Shown: positions 1-6,063 of the stretch, piece after piece
Position numbering within the stretch: the stretch's first letter is position 1
Layout: each line of letters opens with the position of its first letter
Origin: Dehalococcoidia bacterium
GTDB lineage: Bacteria > Chloroflexota > Dehalococcoidia > GIF9 > AB-539-J10
Assembly (NCBI GenBank): GCA_030606385.1
Contig: JAUWGN010000029.1
Coordinates: 1-9,251 of the forward strand
Reading direction: 5' to 3'
DNA length: 9,251 nt
The notes under the pieces: model-generated
Database searches by the model: none
Told to the model about the DNA's origin: nothing
Seen by the model: only the letters and a program-made list of their open reading frames with translations
Program-made: the position numbers and the translations under genes

Positions 1-378
1 GGTAATACCAGCTTTTTTGGCAGCATCATCCATCTTGAAGATATCAGCAGTTACGTCAACATCGTCACAGATATCCACATAATTTATTCTGGCATCGATA
101 ATCGCTCGCACGACATTCTTCACGGTCTTGTAGAATGGTCCTACGCAATTAAGCACAACGTCAGCGTCCTTAACAGTATTCTTTATGCTCTTTTCATCCT
201 CAGCATCAACTTTAACAGCGGAGACCTTCTTTGATCCCAGTTGAGCAACAAGTTTATTTGCCTTTTCAATATTAAAATCACCAATAACAACTTCTGAAAA
301 CTCGTCATTGGATGCAAGTGTTTTAACCGCAGTACTCCCCACTGTTCCACAACCTCCGAGAACAATAATTTTTGTCAT
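1..378 (-). CDS. Saccharopine dehydrogenase-like NAD(P)-binding oxidoreductase, N-terminal part (cut by window edge)
   Basis: This is the first 126 codons of a gene that continues beyond the left edge. The protein opens with beta strand MTKIIVLGG and the dinucleotide-binding glycine motif GGCGTVGS (about residues 8-15), the start of a Rossmann fold. Further on come an acidic residue after the second strand (VVIGDFN, typical for cofactor ribose contact) and the stretch DVVLNCVGPFYK, a hallmark of the saccharopine dehydrogenase/Lys9-like family; VDICDD follows, also family-typical. The start is well supported by a perfect AGGAGG six bases before the ATG. Members act on amino-acid adducts (saccharopine, carboxynorspermidine) or are of unknown substrate; the substrate-binding half is outside the window, so the reaction cannot be named. 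It lies 116 bp downstream of the zinc-ribbon gene on the same strand. Confidence 0.85.
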   Translation of the reverse strand, partial: MTKIIVLGGCGTVGSTAVKTLASNDEFSEVVIGDFNIEKANKLVAQLGSKKVSAVKVDAEDEKSIKNTVKDADVVLNCVGPFYKTVKNVVRAIIDARINYVDICDDVDVTADIFKMDDAAKKAGIT

Positions 379-384
379 AATCAA

Positions 385-390
385 CCTCCT
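385..390 (-). promoter_or_regulatory. Strong Shine-Dalgarno site of the saccharopine-dehydrogenase-like gene
   Basis: The minus strand reads AGGAGG, six bases before the ATG at 378. It is a full match to the anti-Shine-Dalgarno core and fixes the start of the gene. It contrasts with the zinc-ribbon gene just upstream, which has no visible site. Confidence 0.85.
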
Positions 391-494
391 TATTTTTTAA
401 GCAAATCTTAATTTTTAGCTTGCTTGGTTACCCTACCAGAAATCCTAAATCACTGGAAAAGCGTTCAAGCTCATCCTGACTATGACCCTAAGCG

Positions 495-1190
495 TCATTC
501 GACGTATAATACTCTATTACAACTGTCACACTGGACTAAATTACCAGCTTTAGCCTTTTGCCATTGAGTTGTGGGCAAGGTAATGTGGCATCCCTGGCAT
601 CTCCCGCGTTCCACTTTAGCTACAGCTTGCTCTTTGGTTGTCCTGATTTGTTCATACAGGCTGAGTGCTTCTGGATTAATTTGCTTAGCTAATTCTTCAC
701 GGTCCTGGTGAAGACTGGCGAGCTTGGCTTCTACGTCTGACTTTCTCTGGATGAGCGTCTGTTGTCTGTGCTGCCACTCCTTGGTTAACCCTTTCAGTTC
801 CTGGCTGATGTTTCTTATATTAGCTTGAATGTCCTCCACCTCGCTCATTAGCTCTAATAATTCATCCTCTTTCTTGCGGACGTTTTTGCTAAGCTCTTTG
901 CTCTCATGGTCAAGGTTGACCAATTCCTTGGGGTTCTTGACCTTGCCCCCGTAAAGCTTATCATTAATTTGTTTCACCTTCTGTTGGAGATCTTCTAGCA
1001 CCCATTCAGCTTCTTTTTGTCTTTTTCCCGTATCTCCTAGTTCCGCTTTTTTTGAAGCAATGTTAGATTTAACTTTAGCTAAAGGTTCATCATTGGTTAG
1101 CTGAATTTCAATCTCATCTAGTTCTTGTCGGTTTCTTTGAAGTTCCAGGTCAATGTGTTGCAGCGTATAAAGCTGCCATGGCGAATTCAT
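495..1190 (-). CDS. Coiled-coil protein with C-terminal C4 zinc ribbon (COG1579 / CT398-like)
   Basis: With the start used here the protein has 231 residues. After a short N-terminus (MNSPWQLYTLQHIDLELQ) it is almost entirely charged heptad-like helix, rich in K, E, Q and L, from about residue 10 to 185, which implies a long antiparallel coiled coil. It ends in a zinc ribbon with Cys198-x2-Cys201 and Cys221-x2-Cys224 (GRCQGC ... QCDSCNRVLY). This is the COG1579/PF02591 zinc-ribbon architecture (CT398, HP0958/FlgZ relatives). In flagellated bacteria such proteins serve as RNA or export chaperones; elsewhere the role is unknown, and no flagellar gene is seen here. The open frame extends to an ATG at 1328, but the added 46 residues are hydrophobic then unstructured, overlap otsA and its promoter, and lie upstream of a good promoter whose transcript would start near 1194. 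I therefore prefer the ATG at 1190. Confidence 0.85.
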   Translation of the reverse strand: MNSPWQLYTLQHIDLELQRNRQELDEIEIQLTNDEPLAKVKSNIASKKAELGDTGKRQKEAEWVLEDLQQKVKQINDKLYGGKVKNPKELVNLDHESKELSKNVRKKEDELLELMSEVEDIQANIRNISQELKGLTKEWQHRQQTLIQRKSDVEAKLASLHQDREELAKQINPEALSLYEQIRTTKEQAVAKVERGRCQGCHITLPTTQWQKAKAGNLVQCDSCNRVLYVE

Positions 1191-1200
1191 AGTGTCGTTT

Positions 1201-1229
1201 ATTTTAGTAGGCAACATGGGTGCTGTCAA
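1201..1229 (-). promoter_or_regulatory. Sigma70-type promoter of the zinc-ribbon gene
   Basis: On the minus strand a perfect -35 TTGACA (1229-1224) is followed after exactly 17 bp by TAAAAT (1206-1201), five of six matches to the -10 consensus. The predicted transcription start, about 7 bases beyond the -10, falls near 1194, only some 4 bases before the ATG at 1190. The mRNA would then be almost leaderless, which agrees with the absence of a Shine-Dalgarno sequence there. Confidence 0.65.
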
Positions 1230-1271
1230 AATAAATGGTTCTGGTTTGTGATGCTGAATTGAAAAAAAGGG

Positions 1272-1277
1272 TATAAT
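1272..1277 (+). promoter_or_regulatory. -10 box of the otsA-otsB promoter
   Basis: A perfect TATAAT lies 30 bases before the otsA start codon in an A/T-rich stretch. No good -35 is found at 16-18 bp (TGATGC at 1249-1254 gives a 17-bp spacer but matches poorly; TTGTGA at 1246-1251 would need 20 bp). This points to a weak or activator-dependent promoter. It faces away from the zinc-ribbon promoter. Confidence 0.5.
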
Positions 1278-1307
1278 AGTAATAAAAACGAGCAACCTGG
1301 ATGTAAT

Positions 1308-2783
1308 ATGGATGAGGAGAGCCTTCAAGAATTAGTACACGATAAGCTGGGCGATTATCTAGTCATCGTTGTTTCTAACCGTGAACCGTATATCCATAAT
1401 TGGGAGGGAGAGGAAATCAAGTGTGTTCAACCAGCCAGTGGTCTTGCTATAGCATTAGACCCGGTGTTGCAAGCCTGTAGTGGGTTATGGATTGCCCACG
1501 GCAGTGGGGATGCTGACGTCGATGTGGTTGATGAAAACAATAAGATCCAGGTACCTCCAGAAACACCTCGTTATACCTTGAAACGGGTATGGCTATCTAA
1601 ATCCGAGGAGGAGGGCTATTATGATGGTTTTTCCAATAAAGCTCTATGGCCATTGTGCCATACAGTCTATGTCCGGCCTGAATTCAATAAGTCTGATTGG
1701 GATATGTATCAGAAGGTGAATAGGCTCTTTGCCCAAGTTGTTATCGAAGAAATTAATGAGCATAAAGCCTTTGTTTTTATTCAAGATTATCACCTTGCTC
1801 TAGTGGCTCAGTATATTAAAGAGCAACACCCCAACGTCATAACCGCTCAGTTCTGGCATATTCCCTGGCCAAATAGTGAGGCTTTCAGAATTTGTCCCTG
1901 GCGGGAGGAGATTTTACACGGACTTCTCGCTAACGATTTGCTGGGATTTCACACCATGTATAACTGTAACAACTTTTTAGAGACTGTAGACCGACATCTG
2001 GAGTGTAAAATTGAGCGGGAAAGGTATGCTGTTATCAAGGGTGGACATACCACGCTGGTGCGTCCCTTTCCCCTCGGCATTGCCTTTGACAAGATATCTG
2101 CTCGAGCTAACAGTAGACATGTAACTCGGCAAGTGGAACAACTGAGGCATTTTTATGGCTTAGGGACCGAATTTATCGGGCTGGGTATTGATCGCGTGGA
2201 TTATACCAAGGGTATACCAGAGAGGTTAAAAGCAGTGGATCGCTTTTTGGAGGAATATCCTGAGTATGAGGAACGACTGACTTTTGTTCAGGTAGGCGTG
2301 CCTAATCGAATGCGTGTCGAAGCATATCAACGCATAAATGATGAAATAGATGAATTGGTGGACAAAATTAACTGGCGTCATGGGATTGGGCGGTGGAAGC
2401 CCATAGTCTACATTAACAGGCATTGCTTACAAGATACTCTGACAGCACTATCGAGGCTGGCTGACTTTTGTATCGTCAATTCTCTTCAAGATGGGATGAA
2501 TCTGGTAGCTAAGGAGTTTGTTGCTTCCAGAACGGATAGAGATGGTGCGCTCATTTTAAGCCAGTTCACCGGTGCCGCTAGAGAGCTTCCTGAAGCTCTG
2601 TTGATTAATCCTTATTCCATTGATGATACTGTTGCAGGTATAAAAGAAGCTCTGGAGATGCCCCGGGGGGAGAGACACAAGCGAATGTCTAGGATGCGAA
2701 AGACAGTGCGTAGCAACAATATTTATAATTGGGCTGCCAGTATCATCACTGAATTAACTAATTCTGAGTTCTTTGAGGCATGA
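1308..2783 (+). CDS. otsA: Trehalose-6-phosphate synthase, GT20 family
   Basis: The 491-residue protein (E. coli OtsA has 474) is a GT-B glycosyltransferase that would join glucose from UDP- or another NDP-glucose to glucose-6-phosphate. The N-terminus has VVSNREPY, with Arg25 matching the OtsA phosphate-contact arginine, and the donor-binding loop PASGL (Ser44-Gly45). QDYHL at 159-163 corresponds to HDYHL of OtsA, and FWHIPWP follows with His184. The donor phosphate pair is in DRVDYTKG (Arg296, Lys301), and the C-terminal DGMNLVAKE (Asp395-Glu403) holds the residues that bind the donor ribose. The insert with YYDGFSNKALWPLCH and the HGSGDAD segment mark a bacterial subfamily distinct from proteobacterial OtsA. 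The ATG at 1308 is the only sensible start, with just a weak GG-rich site before it. The otsB neighbour supports trehalose rather than glucosylglycerol, but acceptor choice is inferred. Confidence 0.93.
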   Translation: MDEESLQELVHDKLGDYLVIVVSNREPYIHNWEGEEIKCVQPASGLAIALDPVLQACSGLWIAHGSGDADVDVVDENNKIQVPPETPRYTLKRVWLSKSEEEGYYDGFSNKALWPLCHTVYVRPEFNKSDWDMYQKVNRLFAQVVIEEINEHKAFVFIQDYHLALVAQYIKEQHPNVITAQFWHIPWPNSEAFRICPWREEILHGLLANDLLGFHTMYNCNNFLETVDRHLECKIERERYAVIKGGHTTLVRPFPLGIAFDKISARANSRHVTRQVEQLRHFYGLGTEFIGLGIDRVDYTKGIPERLKAVDRFLEEYPEYEERLTFVQVGVPNRMRVEAYQRINDEIDELVDKINWRHGIGRWKPIVYINRHCLQDTLTALSRLADFCIVNSLQDGMNLVAKEFVASRTDRDGALILSQFTGAARELPEALLINPYSIDDTVAGIKEALEMPRGERHKRMSRMRKTVRSNNIYNWAASIITELTNSEFFEA

Positions 2784-3580
2784 CTTGCTACTTGCCTGAT
2801 TGCTGGGAAGAAGTTGCTTCAAGGGCGAAAACAGCGTCTCGGGTAATTATCTTTTTGGACTATGATGGGACATTGAGCCCTGTAGCATCCACGCCTGAGT
2901 TGGCCTTGTTGCCCCCTAAAATTGGAGAAGTTCTCAGAAAACTTGCTCTTCGTAACAACTTTGAAGTGGGCATAATCAGTGGTAGAAGTCTGGCCGAGAT
3001 TAAGGCGCTCATAGGGTTGGAGGGATTGGCATACGCTGGCAACCATGGTCTGGAGATAGAGTGCCGTAAAGAAGGCTTTGTTCATCCCACTGCCACAAAG
3101 GCGGCATCCTTGCTTAAGGAACTCTATTCCCAGCTTGTGGAAAGATTGGCTGGAATTAACGGCATCATCCTGGAGAACAAACAGTTTAGTTTAAGCGTTC
3201 ATTACCGGCTGGTGGCAAAATCTGAGGTGAAAAAGGTGAAGGCACTATTTAGGGAGGTAGTTGAGGCTTCGAAAAAGCAAGGGAAGGTTAGGGTTACCGA
3301 GGGGAAGAAAGTTATCGAGGTAAGACCGCCTGTTGATTGGGATAAAGGCAAGGCAATAGAATGGCTGTTGAGTCATTACCGGGCTGAAAACTCGCTGGTC
3401 ATCTTCGCTGGCGATGATGTTACTGATGAGGATGGATTTAAGTTCGTGAATCAAATAAATGGCATCTCCATCCGAGTAGGTGAGGCAAGTGCTCTTACCT
3501 GTGCTGATTACTATGTTCACTTCCCCGAAGAACTTTGCTTGTGGCTGGAAAAGCTAGTTGAACCGGGAAGTGCTCCCTAG
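2780..3580 (+). CDS. otsB: Trehalose-6-phosphate phosphatase, HAD family
   Basis: The 266-residue protein has the complete set of HAD phosphatase motifs. Motif I is FLDYDGTLSP, with nucleophile Asp27 and acid/base Asp29. Motif II is IISGRS with Ser67-Gly68-Arg69. Lys189 lies in DWDKGKA, and the metal-binding motif IV is GDDVTDEDGF (Asp212, Asp213, Asp216-Asp218). YAGNHGLEIE (from residue 85) is typical of the trehalose-phosphatase cap. It should remove phosphate from trehalose-6-phosphate to give free trehalose in the cytoplasm. Its ATG overlaps the otsA stop (ATGA), so the two proteins are probably translated together in equal amounts. Length and motifs are normal for the family. No hairpin-plus-T-run terminator is visible in the 100 bp after its stop, so some read-through into the next genes is possible. 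Confidence 0.94.
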   Translation: MTCYLPDCWEEVASRAKTASRVIIFLDYDGTLSPVASTPELALLPPKIGEVLRKLALRNNFEVGIISGRSLAEIKALIGLEGLAYAGNHGLEIECRKEGFVHPTATKAASLLKELYSQLVERLAGINGIILENKQFSLSVHYRLVAKSEVKKVKALFREVVEASKKQGKVRVTEGKKVIEVRPPVDWDKGKAIEWLLSHYRAENSLVIFAGDDVTDEDGFKFVNQINGISIRVGEASALTCADYYVHFPEELCLWLEKLVEPGSAP

Positions 3581-3647
3581 TCCCACTCTTCTTCTTTCCA
3601 CGGCTATCATCGATTGTAAAATATGTTTTCTGGTGAGTTTAGTATTG

Positions 3648-3653
3648 TATAAT
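3648..3653 (+). promoter_or_regulatory. -10 box before the reductase-uppS-COG2426 genes
   Basis: A perfect TATAAT lies 33 bases upstream of the GTG start. A -35 at the usual distance is poor (GTTTTC at 3625-3630 with a 17-bp spacer). Transcription would begin near 3660, giving a leader of about 20 bases that contains the GGGGGAG ribosome site. Confidence 0.45.
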
Positions 3654-3669
3654 AGCAAATGCATATAGC

Positions 3670-3676
3670 GGGGGAG
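3670..3676 (+). promoter_or_regulatory. Ribosome binding site that sets the GTG start of the reductase gene
   Basis: GGGGGAG ends four bases before GTG at 3681. The coding sequence begins on GTG rather than ATG, and the strong purine run together with the FAD-binding motif beginning only a few residues later supports this start. Confidence 0.7.
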
Positions 3677-3680
3677 TGAA

Positions 3681-4889
3681 GTGTCACACGATTTTTACGA
3701 TGTTATCGTAGTTGGAGCAGGTCCTGCAGGAAGTTGCACTGCTTATGGGTTGTCTTCTCGGGGTTTTAAGGTGGCTGTCTTAGAGCAGAAAGAAGCTCCG
3801 GGAATTGATACTTGCTGCACCGGCATTGTTAGCTCTGGGTGTTTTGACTCCTTTGGAGTTGCCCCTGAAGTAATATCGAACAAGGCAAGGTCGGCTAAGC
3901 TATTCAGTCCTTCGGGCAAGAGCTTGAGGCTGGAGAAGAAGGGAATCCAGGCTTATATTGTTGACCGGGCTTCCTTTGACCAGGCGATAGCTGCGAAAGC
4001 TATGGCTGCAGGTGCTGATTACTTTTTCTCTCTTCCAGCAACGGACATCGTCATAGATAGCGACGGGGTACAGGTTGAAACTCCTCATTCGGCGTTCAAG
4101 ACCAGGGCGGTGGTCATCGCTGCTGGTTTTAAGCCAGGCTTCACCAGAAAACTCGGTTTGGGGAGCATCGACCATTTCGCTATGGGTGCCCAAAGTGTGG
4201 TTGAAGTTCAGGGCGTTGAAGAAGTTGAGATTTATTTCAGTCAAGAAATGGCACCGGGATTTTTCGGCTGGCTTGTTCCTATTTCAAACGGCGAAGCTTT
4301 AGCGGGCGTGTTTGCTACATCGCATGCCAAATTCTATTTGGAGAAATTACTGAGTAGCCCTTTTTGCCGGGAGAAGATAGTACGACGAGACACGGAGATA
4401 AAGAAGAGGGCTATCCCTTTAAAGACTTTGCCGCGCACCTTTAGAAACAGGTTATTAGTTATCGGCGATGCTGCTGGACAGGTGAAGACCACTACAGGAG
4501 GGGGAATATATTTCGGAAATCTGGGCAGCCAGGCAGCAGTAGAGGTGCTGAGCGAGGCACTTGATACAGGGAACTTAGGAGCAAAACAGCTTTTCCGTTA
4601 TCAAAAAGCCTGGAAGGCAAAAATGGGAAGGGAAATTCACCTCGGCTATATGGCTCGCAGGCTATATGGGAAGCTGAGTGATAGTCAAATAGAGAGGATA
4701 TTTGATATTGTTAGTTCCCATAATATAGCAGGAGCTTTACTTGACTCACCCAGTTTCTCCTTTGACTGGCATGGCAACTTGATATTGGCCTTTATGAGAA
4801 GCGTTTGGAATTATCTCCCTGGCAAAATATCCTCTGTATTTAGAAGGGAGATTGATTCCATAAATATTAGCGGAAGGCAAGGGGCATGA
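3681..4889 (+). CDS. Geranylgeranyl-reductase-family FAD-dependent oxidoreductase
   Basis: The 402-residue flavoprotein starts with the FAD Rossmann motif VIVVGAGPAGS (Gly12, Gly14, Gly17) and Glu35 ending the second strand (VAVLEQKE), the usual ribose contact. Cys45-Cys46-Thr-Gly follows, resembling the CTG segment of archaeal geranylgeranyl reductases. The second FAD motif, VIGDAAGQVKTTTGGG (Asp263, Gly273-Gly275), is characteristic of the COG0644 group. Known relatives reduce isoprenoid double bonds: archaeal lipid tails, bacterial menaquinone side chains (MenJ), chlorophyll phytyl chains and dolichol-type carriers. Its stop overlaps the uppS ATG (ATGA), so a polyprenyl substrate made by UppS is a reasonable guess, but menaquinone or another isoprenoid is equally possible from sequence alone. 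No membrane helix is evident; the C-terminal third is the variable lipid-binding part. Confidence 0.88.
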   Translation: MSHDFYDVIVVGAGPAGSCTAYGLSSRGFKVAVLEQKEAPGIDTCCTGIVSSGCFDSFGVAPEVISNKARSAKLFSPSGKSLRLEKKGIQAYIVDRASFDQAIAAKAMAAGADYFFSLPATDIVIDSDGVQVETPHSAFKTRAVVIAAGFKPGFTRKLGLGSIDHFAMGAQSVVEVQGVEEVEIYFSQEMAPGFFGWLVPISNGEALAGVFATSHAKFYLEKLLSSPFCREKIVRRDTEIKKRAIPLKTLPRTFRNRLLVIGDAAGQVKTTTGGGIYFGNLGSQAAVEVLSEALDTGNLGAKQLFRYQKAWKAKMGREIHLGYMARRLYGKLSDSQIERIFDIVSSHNIAGALLDSPSFSFDWHGNLILAFMRSVWNYLPGKISSVFRREIDSINISGRQGA

Positions 4890-5584
4890 GCGGAGATAGT
4901 TCTCTGCCCCGTCATGTAGCCATAATCATGGATGGCAACGGCAGGTGGGCAAAGCAGCGAGGGCTTTCCAGGATTGATGGTCACCGAGCTGGTGCCAAGA
5001 ACGTTCGCAAGGTAGCTCGAGCATTTGCCGACCATGGCATAAAGTATCTCACCCTCTTTGCCTTCTCCACCGAGAATTGGGGTAGGCCGCAGGAAGAGGT
5101 CACCGGCCTATTGCACTTGCTATCACATAGTATAGATGAGGAAACTCAACGTTTCCATCAGGCTAACATAAAGTTGGTACATATTGGCAAGCCAGATAGA
5201 TTGCCTTTGGAGCTGAGGCGGAAAATTAAGTCGGCCACCGAGCTTACCAAGGATAATACCGGAATGACTCTCTGTCTTGCCTTTGATTATGGTAGTAGGT
5301 CTGAGATAGTGGATGCAGTGCGGTGCATCAAGGAAGGCAATGTTTCCCCGGAAGGTATAAGCGAGACGATATTCAGCAGTTATCTTGATACTGCAGACAT
5401 TCCTGACCCTGACCTCCTCATCCGTACCGGTGGCGAATTTCGCCTCAGCAATTTCCTGTTATGGCAGGTAGCTTATAGCGAGCTTTACTTCACGCCGGTA
5501 TCATGGCCAGACTTCAACGAAAAGGAGATTGAGAAAGCACTACTTGACTATGAGCAACGGCAGCGCCGTTTTGGCAATCTGTAG
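4886..5584 (+). CDS. uppS: Isoprenyl transferase (undecaprenyl diphosphate synthase, cis-prenyltransferase)
   Basis: The 232-residue enzyme extends farnesyl diphosphate with isopentenyl units in cis to give the long polyprenyl diphosphate that carries peptidoglycan and other glycan precursors. The start PRHVAIIMDGNGRWAK carries the catalytic Asp16 and the diphosphate-binding loop, followed by GHRAGAKNVRK. FAFSTENWGRP is the conserved middle motif. RTGGEFRLSNFLLWQ contains Arg180, Arg186 and Ser188, which bind the isopentenyl diphosphate, and SELYF follows. A good ribosome site (AAGGGG) sits inside the end of the reductase gene, whose stop it overlaps. The motif usually seen as NYGGR reads DYGSR here (Asp134, Ser137). 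The protein is about 20 residues shorter than that of E. coli, mainly at the two ends. Product chain length cannot be read reliably. Confidence 0.95.
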   Translation: MSGDSSLPRHVAIIMDGNGRWAKQRGLSRIDGHRAGAKNVRKVARAFADHGIKYLTLFAFSTENWGRPQEEVTGLLHLLSHSIDEETQRFHQANIKLVHIGKPDRLPLELRRKIKSATELTKDNTGMTLCLAFDYGSRSEIVDAVRCIKEGNVSPEGISETIFSSYLDTADIPDPDLLIRTGGEFRLSNFLLWQVAYSELYFTPVSWPDFNEKEIEKALLDYEQRQRRFGNL

Positions 5585-5605
5585 CTCGTTTAATTGACCG
5601 TTGTC

Positions 5606-6061
5606 ATGCATGAAATAGCTTGGGTTATAGCAACTACATTGATCCCAGTCAGCGAATTAAGGGGTGGAATTCCTTTAGGGGTTCTTGTTTTTGGGCTTGA
5701 CCCGCTGCTTGTCTTTTTCGTCGCAATTATTGCCAACGCTGCGTTATTTTTCCCTATTTTCTTTGGTTTGCGCCTGTTCTATGACAAGTTTTTGTCTCGA
5801 TTTCAGCTCTTCAATCGCTATTTGGAGAATGTGAAGAGGCGAGGCAAGCCGAAAGTTGATAAGTATGGCTTTCTGGGGTTGACCTTGCTTGTAGCAATAC
5901 CCTTGCCTGTTACTGGTGTATATACCGCGACCTTTGCGGCCTGGCTATTAGGTATGGATTGGAAGAAAGCTTTTCCTGCTATAGGACTGGGGGTAATCAT
6001 AGCAGGCACGATTGTAACCATCGGTGTAACTTTGGGGTGGAAGATGTTCGCTGCAGGTTGA
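5606..6061 (+). CDS. Small integral membrane protein, COG2426 / PF06695 (annotated as small multidrug export protein)
   Basis: From the ATG at 5606 the protein has 151 residues; a TTG four codons earlier (5594) would also work, and neither has a clear ribosome site. It is very hydrophobic, with about four membrane stretches: near residues 4-15, 24-58, 88-118 and 127-147. A basic loop (KRRGKPKVDKYG) lies between the second and third. Two motifs mark the family: SELRGGIP (residues 16-23) and IPLPVTG (98-104), each in a hydrophobic setting that could be a re-entrant loop. The multidrug-export name of PF06695 has little direct support as I recall. The family has been predicted to share its fold with DedA/VTT proteins, some of which recycle undecaprenyl phosphate. 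It begins 21 bp after uppS and probably shares its transcript, which makes a lipid-carrier role attractive but unproven. Confidence 0.85.
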   Translation: MHEIAWVIATTLIPVSELRGGIPLGVLVFGLDPLLVFFVAIIANAALFFPIFFGLRLFYDKFLSRFQLFNRYLENVKRRGKPKVDKYGFLGLTLLVAIPLPVTGVYTATFAAWLLGMDWKKAFPAIGLGVIIAGTIVTIGVTLGWKMFAAG

Positions 6062-6063
6062 CC

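Noticed and set aside
183..365. Minus-strand 60-codon open frame in the left part
   Set aside because: It is a shifted frame of the saccharopine-dehydrogenase-like gene, which has the Rossmann motif and a perfect ribosome site.
399..425. Inverted repeat AAGCAA / TTGCTT with a 15-base loop near an A/T run, as a terminator
   Set aside because: A six-pair A/T-rich stem with a large loop is weak, and the T-run is on the wrong side for the minus-strand genes.
1191..1328. N-terminal extension of the zinc-ribbon protein to the ATG at 1328
   Set aside because: It would overlap the otsA start and both promoters, lacks a ribosome site, and does not look like the family's N-terminus; family-like sequence starts at MNSPWQLYTLQ.
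2819..3520. Minus-strand open frames opposite otsB
   Set aside because: They overlap a gene with full catalytic motifs, have low-complexity translations without recognisable domains, and no ribosome sites.
3581..3680. Possible terminator between otsB and the reductase gene
   Set aside because: No stem-loop followed by a T-run could be found; only a -10 box and a ribosome site are supportable.
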